A DNA stretch of 64,000 nt from Bacteroidales bacterium (GCA_016709865.1 JADJLX010000003.1:434001-498000); one strand, 5' to 3'; positions 33,576 to 43,253 are shown, counted from the stretch's first letter. The notes: generated from the sequence alone by a model not told the origin. Translations and numbers: made by a program.

Positions 33576-36500
33576 ATGAGTGAACCAATTTTGAAAGCGC
33601 TGATAAAACTTTTTGTTTTAATAAGCGATGTACGCTCAATTTCAGAAATTTCCAGCAAGGAGAGAGATATAGTAAAATTGTTTCTTCAGCGTCAGTTGAG
33701 CAGCGACCTGGTTGATAAGTATATGGAAATGTTCGATGCATTTCTTGTTGAGTACTATTCGCAGCAGATCGACAGGGGGAGCCTTAGGGACAAGAAACGA
33801 ACATCACTTATTTCTGTGAGAATCCTGGGCATATGTGAAAAGATTAATGATGAGCTTGATCTTAAACAGAAACTCTACGTAATTGTACAGCTGCTTGACT
33901 TCATCTTATTCGGTGCCGAAATAACCGAAAACGAGAATGAGTTCATCGAGACTGTATCTGTGGCTCTTAATATTTCTGATTCTGAATTTAAAAATATCAG
34001 GAATTTTATTCTGAAGGATGCAAGTGAAGTGCCGGAGAAGAATAAGGTGCTTGTAATTGACGATAGAGACAAATCCGATGAGGAAGGTGTGAAGCATCTG
34101 AACAAGAAGCACTTAAAGGATTCACTATATCTGCTTTATTTATCCGGAACAAATACCTATATCCTGAGATATAAAGGGAGTGTGGATCTATTTCTTAACG
34201 GTCAGAATATTTTTCCCGGTCAGACATATACCTTCGATCATGGTTCAACTATCAGAGGTTCAGGGATGGAGGCAATCTACTATAATGATATAACTAATAT
34301 TTTCAGTGGTGAAAAAATAAAACTTAAAGTCTCTCTTGATGCGAAGGACGTGTGCCTGAGGTTCAGGAACAGTGAATACGGAATCCAGAGGTTTAATTTT
34401 CATGAAGAATCAGGTAACCTGGTTGGAATCCTTGGTGGAAGCGGTGTTGGCAAATCAACTTTAATGAGTGTACTGAGCGGGATCACAAAGCCTAACAGCG
34501 GAGAAGTCCTTATTAATGGTTATAATCTTTATTCGGAAAGAGACAGAAGCCATCTTAACGGTATTGTCGGATTTGTACCGCAGGACGATCTTCTTATTGA
34601 AGAGCTGACAGTATATCAGAACCTCTATTACAGTGCAAAAATGTGTCTGGATAACCTTACTGAAGAGGGGCTTCGCGACACATTGGATAAAACCTTAAAA
34701 GAGCTGGATCTCAATGAAATAAGAAATCTGCGTGTTGGCAGCAGCCTTGATAAGGTAATAAGCGGAGGACAAAGGAAAAGGTTGAATATTGCTCTTGAAC
34801 TGATAAGAGAACCAACCATACTTTTTGTTGATGAGCCTACATCAGGTCTATCTTCTGTCGATTCAGATACTGTTATGACTCTGCTAAAGGAACAGGCTTT
34901 TAACGGAAAGCTTGTAATCACAAATATTCATCAGCCGGGCTCTGACCTTTATAAGATGTTCGATAAGATTATGATCATCGACAAAGGGGGGTATAAGATT
35001 TTCTATGGAAACCCTTCAGAAGCCGTTGTCTATTTTAAGATAAAATCGAGCCATGCCAATGCATGTGAAGATCAATGTATTACCTGTGGAAATATAGACT
35101 CCGACCAACTGCTTAAGATTATTGAGGCAAAGGTAGTTAACGAGAACGGGAAGCATACCAATATAAGGAAAGTGACTCCTCAGGAGTGGGCTGACAGATT
35201 TAATGAGAGGAGTCTGAAAAAAGAACTGCACGGAGTGCCGGTAAACCGGATTCTTCCTGAAACGAGCAACAGGATCCCCGGCTTGCTGAAGCAATCAGGA
35301 GTTTACTTTATCCGCGACATTCTGTCAAAGCTGGCTAACAGGCAGTATATCCTTATCAGTCTCCTTGGTTCACCATTACTGGCTTTCCTGCTGGCTTATT
35401 TTACAAAATATGCTTCAAGTGATGAATTCTTATTCAGCGAAAATGAGAATCTCCCTGCCTATCTTTTTATGAGTGTCATAACTTCACTGTTTCTCGGACT
35501 TATAATAAGTGCTGAGGAGATTATCAGAGACAGGAAAATACTGAAACGCGAGTCATTCCTTAATCTTAGCTGGTTCAGTTATCTTAATTCCAAAATCATG
35601 ATAATGTTTTTGATATCGGCTATTCAGACAATCTCCTTTGTTATTATAGGCAATTATATTCTGGGAATAGAGGGAATGAATTTCTCTTACTGGCTTATAT
35701 TTTTCACTACATCCTGTTTCGCAAATATGATGGGATTAAACATCTCATCAGCATTCAATTCTGTGGTTACAATCTATATTCTTATCCCTTTCTTCATTAT
35801 TCCGCAGTTGTTGTTCAGCGGTGTGCTGGTTAAGTTTGATAAGCTTCATCAGAGCAGCCTCACACAAAGTGAATTTGTGCCTGTCCTCGGCGATGTAATG
35901 GCTGCCCGCTGGGCATTTGAAGCACTTGCCGTTGAACAGTTTAAAAACAATAAGTATGAAAGGAATTTCATCGATAACAATATTGAAAAGAGTCAGAATG
36001 ACTGGTATTCCAATTACCTTATACCTGCATTAAAAAAGGACCTCTGGGAATGTGAGCATTTAAAAGATAGTAGCGGATACCAGGAGCGGGTAAACAATAA
36101 TTTTGGCAAGCTTAATTTTTATATTGACAGACTGACCCTGTTGGCAGGATTTAATGCAGTTTCAGGTGAATGGAAGTCTTCTCTGAATAAAGATGACTTT
36201 AATCCTGGAGTGGCAAAGCAAACTGCAATCTACCTCGACAGCTTAGCCGCTCATTTCAGAGCCCTCCGGAAAAAATATCTTGCTAAACTGGATTCTGTTT
36301 CAGTCTCTATTGTAGCGCAGACAGGTAAGGATGAGTTTATTAAGCTCAAAGAAGATAATGTTAATACAAGTCTGGAGGACCTTCTTCTTGGCCGTACTAC
36401 AATACTCGATAAAACATTTGAAACTGACAACCGAATATTTCAGAAATTTGAACCTGCCTATATGAAACCATATTCAAAATATGGCAGGACTCATTTCTAT

Positions 36501-36656
36501 GCGCCGTATAAAATGATTGGGAATTTGAAAATAGATACTTTCTGGTTTAATATTTTTATTCTCTGGTTTGCTACTTTATTCCTCTATATTGTACTCTATT
36601 TTAATGGAATGCGGAAAGCACTGGGACTCTTTGAGTACCTCAGATTAAAAAAATAG
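33576..36656 (+). CDS. TerB-like / ABC ATPase / ABC2 permease fusion, paralog 2
   Basis: A 1026-residue close paralog of the protein at 10815, with the same order of parts. A helical TerB-like region covers residues about 25-150. A strand-rich segment at 155-245 ends in IRGSGMEAIYYNDI, matching IKGQGIDPIYYSKI in paralog 1. The ATPase has Walker A GGSGVGKS (287-294), signature ISGGQRKR (395-402), Walker B TILFVDEP and H-loop NIHQPGS. A CITCGN motif is at 501-506, followed by the ABC2 membrane domain. C-terminal YGRTHFYAPYKMIGNLKI matches WGRAHFFAPYKQIGSLKI in the other copy. It may pair with itself or with paralog 1. No substrate can be assigned. It is divergent from the SiaC-like gene. Confidence 0.87.
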   Translation: MSEPILKALIKLFVLISDVRSISEISSKERDIVKLFLQRQLSSDLVDKYMEMFDAFLVEYYSQQIDRGSLRDKKRTSLISVRILGICEKINDELDLKQKLYVIVQLLDFILFGAEITENENEFIETVSVALNISDSEFKNIRNFILKDASEVPEKNKVLVIDDRDKSDEEGVKHLNKKHLKDSLYLLYLSGTNTYILRYKGSVDLFLNGQNIFPGQTYTFDHGSTIRGSGMEAIYYNDITNIFSGEKIKLKVSLDAKDVCLRFRNSEYGIQRFNFHEESGNLVGILGGSGVGKSTLMSVLSGITKPNSGEVLINGYNLYSERDRSHLNGIVGFVPQDDLLIEELTVYQNLYYSAKMCLDNLTEEGLRDTLDKTLKELDLNEIRNLRVGSSLDKVISGGQRKRLNIALELIREPTILFVDEPTSGLSSVDSDTVMTLLKEQAFNGKLVITNIHQPGSDLYKMFDKIMIIDKGGYKIFYGNPSEAVVYFKIKSSHANACEDQCITCGNIDSDQLLKIIEAKVVNENGKHTNIRKVTPQEWADRFNERSLKKELHGVPVNRILPETSNRIPGLLKQSGVYFIRDILSKLANRQYILISLLGSPLLAFLLAYFTKYASSDEFLFSENENLPAYLFMSVITSLFLGLIISAEEIIRDRKILKRESFLNLSWFSYLNSKIMIMFLISAIQTISFVIIGNYILGIEGMNFSYWLIFFTTSCFANMMGLNISSAFNSVVTIYILIPFFIIPQLLFSGVLVKFDKLHQSSLTQSEFVPVLGDVMAARWAFEALAVEQFKNNKYERNFIDNNIEKSQNDWYSNYLIPALKKDLWECEHLKDSSGYQERVNNNFGKLNFYIDRLTLLAGFNAVSGEWKSSLNKDDFNPGVAKQTAIYLDSLAAHFRALRKKYLAKLDSVSVSIVAQTGKDEFIKLKEDNVNTSLEDLLLGRTTILDKTFETDNRIFQKFEPAYMKPYSKYGRTHFYAPYKMIGNLKIDTFWFNIFILWFATLFLYIVLYFNGMRKALGLFEYLRLKK

Positions 36657-36682
36657 TACTGAATAAGAGGTGCTTAATTTCT

Positions 36683-38419
36683 CTATTCCTTTCCCAGCCA
36701 GGATTTTACTTCTTCCTGGGTCGGATTCTGCAAGCCGAGCTTATTCTTCTTGTTGTATCCGCAAAGATCCTGATGAAGCTTTGTATGCTTTTCAACTTCC
36801 ATAAGCTTGGCAACAGTTGTGAATCCCAGCTTTTTTAGAGGTTCAATCCACGCTTCGGGAATTCCAAGTTCTGCATATTCTTCTTTCTGACTTTCAGCTT
36901 TAACCTTCTGGATCTCAGGTTTCATCTGAGGGAAGAACAGAACATCCTGTATAGATGACTGGTTTGTAAGCAGCATAGTAAGCCGGTCGATTCCCATTCC
37001 CATTCCTGATGTTGGAGGCATTCCGTACTCAAGAGCCCTTACAAAATCCATGTCGATAAACATTGCTTCATCATCTCCTTTTTCTGAAAGTTTGAGCTGA
37101 TCCTGAAACCTGTCCATCTGATCGATTGGATCGTTTAGCTCAGAATATGCATTTGCTATCTCTTTTGAATTGATAAACAATTCGAATCGTTCTGTCACTC
37201 CAGGCTTGCTTCTGTGCTTCTTTGTAAGCGGGGAAGTTTCAGTGGGATAGTCAATTATGAATGTAGGCTGGATAAGACTGTGTTCACATTTTTCACCAAA
37301 AATAGCGTCAATCAGTTTTCCTTTACCCATAGTTTTATCATGGGCAACGCCAAGTTTGTCACATACTTTTACAAGTTCCTCTTCATTCATTCCTGATATG
37401 TCAATGCCTGTATTCTCCTTTATTGAATCGAGCATTGTAATTCTTTTAAACGGAGTCTTGAGACTGATTGTTTTGTCACCAAATACTATATCAGTTTTCC
37501 CATGAAGATCAAGTGCAGCTTTCTGGATAATCTCTTCAGTGAAACTCATCATCCATTCATAATCCTTGTAGGCTATGTAGATCTCCATAACAGTGAATTC
37601 GGGATTATGTGTCCGGTCCATTCCTTCATTACGGAAGTCTTTCGCGAACTCATAAACACCTTCGAATCCTCCTACAATTAAGCGCTTCAGATACAGCTCG
37701 TTAGCTATTCGTAAATAGAGAGGAATATCGAGTGCATTATGGTGTGTAATGAATGGACGTGCTGTTGCTCCCCCGGGGATTGGCTGAAGAATAGGTGTCT
37801 CAACTTCGAGGTAACCCCTTGAGTTGAAGAGCTCGCGCATCGATTGTATTATCTGAGTTCTTTTTCTGAAGACATCCCGTACCTGCGGATTTACAATAAG
37901 GTCGACATATCGCTGACGATAGCGCATTTCCGGATCGGTGACAGCGTCAAACAGAATACCATCTTTCTCTTTTACAACAGGAAGCGGACGCACAGATTTA
38001 CAGAGCACGGTAAACTCATCCACGTGAACTGTTGTTTCGCCCATCTGTGTAACGAATACATGTCCTTTTACGCCAATGATATCCCCGATATCGAGAAGGT
38101 GTTTAAAAACGGTATTATACATGGTCTTGTCTTCTCCCTTGCAGACATCATCGCGACGGATATAGATCTGAATCCTTCCTGAAGAGTCCATTAACTCTGC
38201 AAATGAAGCATTGCCCATTATTCGCCTGCTCATGATGCGGCCGGCAAGACATACCTCCTGAAAATTATTTTTTTCAGGGGAGTAGCTTGTAAGGATGTCG
38301 TGTGCAAAGGTGTTTGTTTTATATTCAGCAGCAGGGTACGGATCGATACCAAGTTTTCTTAATTCAACGAGAGATTCCCTTCTTATCTGCTCCTGTTCAC
38401 TTAAATTCATATTACTCAT
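36683..38419 (-). CDS. lysS: Lysyl-tRNA synthetase (class II)
   Basis: A 578-residue class II synthetase. The anticodon-binding OB fold is at about residues 60-170 (VCLAGRIMSRRIMGNASFAEL). The catalytic core has motif 1 (FLEVETPILQPIPGGATARPF region), motif 2 (FRNEGMDRTHNPEFTVME) and motif 3 (GMGMGIDRLTMLL). It is about 70 residues longer than E. coli LysS. The extra C-terminus (YAELGIPEAWIEPLKKLGF, then a helical tail ending in VKSWLG) looks like a small helix-hairpin-helix domain and is, from memory, usual in Bacteroidota. Preceded by a TATCTTTG -7 box. Confidence 0.96.
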   Translation of the reverse strand: MSNMNLSEQEQIRRESLVELRKLGIDPYPAAEYKTNTFAHDILTSYSPEKNNFQEVCLAGRIMSRRIMGNASFAELMDSSGRIQIYIRRDDVCKGEDKTMYNTVFKHLLDIGDIIGVKGHVFVTQMGETTVHVDEFTVLCKSVRPLPVVKEKDGILFDAVTDPEMRYRQRYVDLIVNPQVRDVFRKRTQIIQSMRELFNSRGYLEVETPILQPIPGGATARPFITHHNALDIPLYLRIANELYLKRLIVGGFEGVYEFAKDFRNEGMDRTHNPEFTVMEIYIAYKDYEWMMSFTEEIIQKAALDLHGKTDIVFGDKTISLKTPFKRITMLDSIKENTGIDISGMNEEELVKVCDKLGVAHDKTMGKGKLIDAIFGEKCEHSLIQPTFIIDYPTETSPLTKKHRSKPGVTERFELFINSKEIANAYSELNDPIDQMDRFQDQLKLSEKGDDEAMFIDMDFVRALEYGMPPTSGMGMGIDRLTMLLTNQSSIQDVLFFPQMKPEIQKVKAESQKEEYAELGIPEAWIEPLKKLGFTTVAKLMEVEKHTKLHQDLCGYNKKNKLGLQNPTQEEVKSWLGKE

Positions 38420-38437
38420 CTGATTTCAAAATTTGTG

Positions 38438-38445
38438 CAAAGATA
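38438..38445 (-). promoter_or_regulatory. Putative -7 box for lysS
   Basis: The minus strand reads TATCTTTG, the canonical Bacteroidota -7 box, 19 bp upstream of the lysS ATG. A -33 TTTG was not found at the expected spacing. Confidence 0.5.
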
Positions 38446-38478
38446 GAAAAATTCGTGTTTCAGGGATTATTAAGAATA

Positions 38479-39330
38479 TCAACCCTTTTTAGCTTTTATC
38501 TCAGCATCGAATTTTTCGCTGATAAGTCTTGTTACCGGCCCGGGAAGACCATTTCCTATTGTGTTGCCGCTGAGATCAATTACTGGTGTTACCTCTGCAG
38601 ACGTATTTGCAATGAAAGCTTCCTGAACGAATCCGATACTGTTAACCGGCAGGGCTTCCTCCCTTATTCCTATACCTGATTCCTTTGCAATTCTCAGAAT
38701 ATTTTTGCGGGTTACCCCTGAAAGAATGTGGTTTGACTCCGGATGAGTAATGAGTGTCCCATCCTGCACAAAGAAAATGTTCGACCTTGATCCTTCCGTG
38801 ATTAATCCGTTGCGTACAAAAATGCACTCCTTCGAACCGCTTTCGTATGCTTCCTGGAAACTGATTGTGTTGGCAAGAAGAGCGACCGATTTGATATCGC
38901 ATCTCGACCATCTGATATCATCTTTGAGCATAGCCTTTATTCCCTTCTCTTTTGATAAAGTATCAGGTGTAAATCCCCATGCATATGCGTATACTGTAGG
39001 CTCAGCTTCAGGGGAAGGGAAAGAATGGGTACGCCTGGCAGCTCCCCTTGTTACCTGAAGGTAGACCATTGCCGGTTCATTCTCAAGTTTGTTTAACCTT
39101 ATTAATTCATTTGCAAATGAAGGGAATCCATCTGATCCTTTGAAGTTTATCCTCAGCTCTCCCAGACTTCTTTTCAACCTTGTTACATGGCTTTCCATGT
39201 CGTAGAAGAATCCTCCATACCATCTTACAACTTCATAAACCCCGTCAGCAAGAAGGAATCCGCGGTCGTCGGGACTGATTTTTACTTCATCTTTTGGAAG
39301 AAATTTGCCATTGAAATATACTGTTTCCAT
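38479..39330 (-). CDS. dat: Class IV aminotransferase, D-amino acid aminotransferase-like
   Basis: A 283-residue fold type IV PLP enzyme. The Schiff-base lysine is K147 in RCDIKSVALLAN, the PLP phosphate-binding motif is TEGSRSN (178-184), and VTRGAARRTHSFP resembles the substrate-carboxylate loop of D-alanine aminotransferases. It would interconvert D-alanine, D-glutamate and their keto acids, supplying D-amino acids for peptidoglycan. A branched-chain aminotransferase or aminodeoxychorismate lyase role is less likely given its size and the RGAxRxH loop. It stands between fucK and lysS; the upstream gap is a C-tract inverted-repeat element. Confidence 0.85.
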   Translation of the reverse strand: METVYFNGKFLPKDEVKISPDDRGFLLADGVYEVVRWYGGFFYDMESHVTRLKRSLGELRINFKGSDGFPSFANELIRLNKLENEPAMVYLQVTRGAARRTHSFPSPEAEPTVYAYAWGFTPDTLSKEKGIKAMLKDDIRWSRCDIKSVALLANTISFQEAYESGSKECIFVRNGLITEGSRSNIFFVQDGTLITHPESNHILSGVTRKNILRIAKESGIGIREEALPVNSIGFVQEAFIANTSAEVTPVIDLSGNTIGNGLPGPVTRLISEKFDAEIKAKKG

Positions 39331-39344
39331 AATTTTATTTTAAC

Positions 39345-39456
39345 GCCCCCCCCCCTGAAGGGGGGCTAATTTACTATTTGTTTGATAATTAATTTCTTGC
39401 ATAATCTCGAATCTGATTCAGAGTGATAGTTACTCCCCCTTTAGGGGGCGGGGGGC
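39345..39456. repeat. C-tract/G-tract inverted-repeat element, copy 4
   Basis: The left end GCCCCCCCCCCTGAAGGGGG and the right end CTCCCCCTTTAGGGGGCGGG (continuing GGGC) are inverted relative to each other across about 65 bp of AT-rich DNA. This is the same architecture as copy 2 at 7365, including CTAAT directly inside the left arm. The right end overlaps the final codons and the stop of fucK. Confidence 0.7.
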
Positions 39457-40892
39457 AAAAATCCGGAATCAGGGGGGCGAAAATCAGGCATTATTATCTC
39501 AGTTTTATATTCTATTGCTTCCCTGGCATCTTCAGGTGATGAGGCATTGCCGCATGCTGCCTGTACGAAGAGTGAAGCACCTAGGACAGTAGTTTCTTTA
39601 TGATCGATAATTTTTATCGGGACACCTGTATAATTGGCTCTCAGCTGATTCCAAAGCCTGTTTTTAGAACCACCACCCACGCAAAGAATACTTTCTGTTT
39701 TAAATCCGCCGGCACTTTCAAGAGCCCTTTTGCCTTCCAGGAGTCTTTCGGAGAGAGCTTCGAGCATTGCACGATAAATTTCGTCTCGTGTCGATTCCAT
39801 TGTAAGTCCAAGGATCTGCCCGGCCGGTTTGCCCTTGAGTTCTTCATAGAATTTCGGTATTACCCTGACACCATTTGATCCTGCCGGTACTTTTTCAGCT
39901 CCGGATATCATGGCTTCATAAACATCGTCTTTTATGTCGCCGTAAAGATTTCTTTTAGCCCATTCCAGAATACCTGATGCGATCCATTGGTTTCCGATAT
40001 TATAAAGTCCTGGCCGGGAATCCAGTTCGGTTGTTATTCCAAGTTCAAGCTGCTCTTTCTCTGACCTTGATGATTCAGCTCTTACCATAAGTATTTCCCA
40101 TGTTCCTGAACTTAAAACAGGCTGGTTTTTTTCTGCCCCCGAGCCGAAGATTGCGAATTGAGTATCATGTCCTGTGGCAACAACAGGTGTTCCCTTCGGA
40201 ATAGATGTTTCATTTGAAGCTTTTTCATTAACCTTTCCTGTAATACTTCCCGGTTCAGCATTTGTTCCAAGTTTTTCAACAGGAAAATTTATTTTACCAA
40301 GTATGTTTTCAGAAAATCCCCGGGTTCTGATATTTGTAAGCATTGAGGTCCCTGCCATTGTTGTGTCATTCATCATTTCACCTGTAAGAAACAGGGAGAA
40401 AATAGAAGGCATGAATAAGAACCTGTGGCTTTTTTCGACTATTTCAGGCTTTTGTTCGACAAGCCAGATGAGTTTGTTTATTGTATTGAAAGTAAAAGGC
40501 AGCACTCCGCTCTCACGATATAACTCGCTGAGAGAGATATATTTGTCAATACCTGCCATTATTGGATTGGTTCTCTCGCACTGCCAGGAAATAACAGGGT
40601 AAAGCATTTTTCCGGTTTTATCAAACAGCGCACCGTCGACACCGAATGTAGTTACAGTTACCCCGGCAATCCGGTCAGCATTAATCCGGCTGATAACTTT
40701 TTTTGAAGCAAGGCACATTTTATCCCAGATCTCCTTTACATCCCAAATTCTGTAATTAGGATATGACGGATCGGGCCGGGTATTATTGGGTAACGACTCA
40801 GAAGCAAGGATATCACCCTTGCTGTTAATAGCTATCACCCTGACGTTTGTTGCTCCGCAGTCAAATACAATTACGATGTCGCCATTTTTCAT
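39441..40892 (-). CDS. fucK: L-fuculokinase
   Basis: A 483-residue FGGY-family kinase that phosphorylates L-fuculose. It aligns by eye with E. coli FucK (482 residues): FDCGATNVRVIAI at the start, TTFGVDGALFDKTG, TFNTINKLIWL, TTMAGTSMLTNI, ATGHDTQFAIFGSGAE, PVLSSGTWEILMVR, and the ATP-binding CVGGGSKNRLWNQL. The C-terminus PDFRPPDSGFLPPAP is encoded partly by the adjoining C-tract repeat, which also supplies the stop codon. It is the last gene of fucI-DUF5362-fucK on the minus strand. Confidence 0.93.
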   Translation of the reverse strand: MKNGDIVIVFDCGATNVRVIAINSKGDILASESLPNNTRPDPSYPNYRIWDVKEIWDKMCLASKKVISRINADRIAGVTVTTFGVDGALFDKTGKMLYPVISWQCERTNPIMAGIDKYISLSELYRESGVLPFTFNTINKLIWLVEQKPEIVEKSHRFLFMPSIFSLFLTGEMMNDTTMAGTSMLTNIRTRGFSENILGKINFPVEKLGTNAEPGSITGKVNEKASNETSIPKGTPVVATGHDTQFAIFGSGAEKNQPVLSSGTWEILMVRAESSRSEKEQLELGITTELDSRPGLYNIGNQWIASGILEWAKRNLYGDIKDDVYEAMISGAEKVPAGSNGVRVIPKFYEELKGKPAGQILGLTMESTRDEIYRAMLEALSERLLEGKRALESAGGFKTESILCVGGGSKNRLWNQLRANYTGVPIKIIDHKETTVLGASLFVQAACGNASSPEDAREAIEYKTEIIMPDFRPPDSGFLPPAP

Positions 40893-40900
40893 TATCCCAT

Positions 40901-41341
40901 TTATTTCAGAAATGCCATAGATGCTCCGGCAACAACCAATCCGATGAAATAAATCAGCAGCACCACTATTAATAATATCCCGATATAAACAAAATAGGAT
41001 TTCAGGTATCTGAATGCCTTGTGTAACTCTTCCTTGCTTAATGTCTGGACTGCATTCGCAGTATGTTTGGAGAACCTGAAAAGGAACATGACAGGAAAAT
41101 AATACAACACTGCCATTAAGATAATTATTACAAACACCAGAACCTGAGGTATTCCTGAGCCCATTTCTGACGATTTAAATACAGAAAGGAATGTTCCTGC
41201 CAGAATTCCGAATATCAGTATTAATCCAAGGAATATAAAGCCAATAATTGCAAAGAACATTGTCCATTTTCTTGTTGTATCAAGATATTTAAGGGTATCC
41301 TGTCCGATCTCAATCGATTTGTTTTCGGTATTTTGTTCCAT
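40901..41341 (-). CDS. DUF5362-like small membrane protein
   Basis: A 146-residue protein with three predicted membrane helices (about residues 28-52, 64-88 and 116-138) and a short hydrophilic N-terminus. The central cytoplasmic loop, FSKHTANAVQTLSKEELHKAFRYLK in outline, is the conserved part of the family as I remember it. No catalytic residues were seen. The gene lies 8 bp upstream of fucK and 109 bp downstream of fucI, so it may be co-expressed with fucose genes. It does not resemble a fucose permease: it is far too small for the FucP family. Confidence 0.75.
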   Translation of the reverse strand: MEQNTENKSIEIGQDTLKYLDTTRKWTMFFAIIGFIFLGLILIFGILAGTFLSVFKSSEMGSGIPQVLVFVIIILMAVLYYFPVMFLFRFSKHTANAVQTLSKEELHKAFRYLKSYFVYIGILLIVVLLIYFIGLVVAGASMAFLK

Positions 41342-41410
41342 AGATCAGCATTAAAATTTTTATGTTCTGTGAGTATATTAATTATTCAATCGTTAATATG
41401 GCACTTAGCC

Positions 41411-41455
41411 CCGAGCTCAGTGCTCCGTGCTCCGTGCCCTATGCTCCGTGCTACT
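41411..41455. repeat. Short tandem repeat of TGCTCCG type
   Basis: TGCTCCG recurs at about 41421, 41428 and 41442, with the degenerate unit TGCCCTA between the last two. It directly precedes (on the plus strand) the end of fucI at 41451, so it lies in the fucI-DUF5362 gap. Confidence 0.6.
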
Positions 41456-43253
41456 TATATATTGCTCCGTAAGTCTGGCAGGCCCTGTAATCGGAACCTT
41501 CTTTATCCATGCCAAAAGCATTCCATGAACTTGGACGGAATACTTTTTCCTCATCGACATTGTGCATGCATACAGGTATTCTTAGGATTGAAGCCAGTGT
41601 TATCAGATCGGCACCTATGTGACCATAGCTGGAAGCACTGTGGTTTGCACCCCAGTTAGCCATTACTGAGTATACGTCCTTGAATGGTCCTTTGCCTGTA
41701 AGCCTTGGAGCAAACCATGTTGTCGGCCATGTCGGATTAGTTCTGGCTGTAAGGATATTATTCATTTTGTCGGGAAGCTCAACTGTCCATCCTTCAGCAA
41801 GCTGCAGAACCGGACCGAGTCCTTTTACAAGGTTTACTCTGGATATTGTTATTGGCATTGTGCCTTTTGTATCGAATTGCGAGGAGAATCCTCCGCCTCT
41901 GAAATACCCGATGTCGGCAGGTTCCCAGGTTGTTGCGGCCAGACAGGCTTCAGCATCTTTTGCTGTAATATCCCAGAATGGTTTGATGCACGATTCGCCT
42001 TTCTTAGTTTGTCTTCCGGAAAAATCGAGTGCTGAGGCACCTGAGTTTATAAGATGTATCACTCCGTTGGCAGCAAGTCCTTCGGGTTTAATCTTTGTAA
42101 CTCTCTTTATTGCTTCCGGGCTCCAGTAGGTACGGATATCAGAAAACATCTGAGCCGTATTAGTAAGCAGATATCCGAACAGCATCGGCACACCGTTCAT
42201 TGCATCATTCTCTGTTGCAACAAGATATGGAGGTCTGATGCCATTCCAGTCGAATGATGAACAGAGTATAGCTTCCAGGAAGTCGCCGTTTGGCATATGG
42301 TCGGTCCACTGACGTTGTCCCTGGAAACCGGAGAGTATAGCATTATGTCCGAGTGCCTCTTCTCCGAATCCGAGCTTTTTAAGCTTTGGATTTCCAACCA
42401 TCAGGTCGCGGGCAATAATGGTCATTTTTACAACTGTCTCCCATTCCTGATCTTTTTGTTTTCGCGATTTGGGTGTCTTATTGGTATCTTTTCCCTCTTT
42501 GCAGTGCTGCTTAGTCCATTCAAGCGCTTTCTTATATTCAGCTTTGTCGAATATCTCCTCGTTCAGACGCCTGTTGAATTCGCTCATGTCGATATATTCA
42601 TTTCTCATTCCGAGATATTCCTGGAAGAAATCCTCACGGACAATTGACCCTGCTATACCCATTGACACAGAGCCCATTGACAGATATGATTTTCCCTTCA
42701 TGAATGCAGTTGCCAGTCCGGCTTTTACAAACCTTAATATCTTTTCGCTTACATCGTCCGGAATGGACTGATCACCTGAATCCTGTACTTCATGTCCGTA
42801 AATGCCAAATGCAGGTATTCCCTTCATTGTGTGTCCTGCCAGTGCAGCTGCAAGATAGACTGCCCCCGGGCGTTCTGTGCCGTTGAAGCCCCAGATGGCT
42901 TTTGGTATATCGGCTTTCATATCGATAGTTTCACTTCCATAACACCAGCATGGGGTTACAGTAAGACTGACACCGACACCAGTTTTACTGAATTTTTCAG
43001 CACACATGGCAGCCTCTGCCACACCTCCTATACAAGTGTCGGAGATAACACATTCTACCGGCTTTCCGTTTGGATACTTAAGGTTAGAAGAGATAAGTTT
43101 AGCGGCACTCTTTGCCATATTCATTGTCTGGTCCTCAAGAGATTCCCTTACACCCATCATCCTGCCATCAATTGTTGGACGGATCCCTACTTTAGGATAG
43201 TCACCTATAACTGTCTGATAGTTATTACTTACCTTTAACTCAGTATTTGCCAT
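41451..43253 (-). CDS. fucI: L-fucose isomerase
   Basis: A 600-residue protein (E. coli FucI has 591) that converts L-fucose to L-fuculose using manganese. It begins near [20 protein letters not shown], the family start. Metal-ligand regions are visible: [20 protein letters not shown] contains the glutamate and aspartate, and [14 protein letters not shown] the histidine. Substrate-binding [14 protein letters not shown] is also present. It is the first gene of the fucI-DUF5362-fucK group, and its 90-nt leader carries a perfect palindrome (43301-43316). L-fucose use would fit a life on host glycans, algal fucoidan or other fucose-rich polysaccharides. Confidence 0.96.
   Translation of the reverse strand: MANTELKVSNNYQTVIGDYPKVGIRPTIDGRMMGVRESLEDQTMNMAKSAAKLISSNLKYPNGKPVECVISDTCIGGVAEAAMCAEKFSKTGVGVSLTVTPCWCYGSETIDMKADIPKAIWGFNGTERPGAVYLAAALAGHTMKGIPAFGIYGHEVQDSGDQSIPDDVSEKILRFVKAGLATAFMKGKSYLSMGSVSMGIAGSIVREDFFQEYLGMRNEYIDMSEFNRRLNEEIFDKAEYKKALEWTKQHCKEGKDTNKTPKSRKQKDQEWETVVKMTIIARDLMVGNPKLKKLGFGEEALGHNAILSGFQGQRQWTDHMPNGDFLEAILCSSFDWNGIRPPYLVATENDAMNGVPMLFGYLLTNTAQMFSDIRTYWSPEAIKRVTKIKPEGLAANGVIHLINSGASALDFSGRQTKKGESCIKPFWDITAKDAEACLAATTWEPADIGYFRGGGFSSQFDTKGTMPITISRVNLVKGLGPVLQLAEGWTVELPDKMNNILTARTNPTWPTTWFAPRLTGKGPFKDVYSVMANWGANHSASSYGHIGADLITLASILRIPVCMHNVDEEKVFRPSSWNAFGMDKEGSDYRACQTYGAIYK

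Noticed and set aside
33572..33583. Three-codon mini-ORF (ATG AAT GAG TGA) overlapping the start of ABC paralog 2
   Set aside because: It is too short to judge, and nothing else points to a leader peptide.
37671..37684. TTCGAATCC-like T-loop motif
   Set aside because: It lies within the lysS coding sequence and has no matching acceptor or anticodon stems.
41411..41455. TGCTCCG tandem repeat as a regulatory array for fucI
   Set aside because: It lies after the stop codon of fucI, is degenerate, and similar simple repeats occur at unrelated gene ends here.
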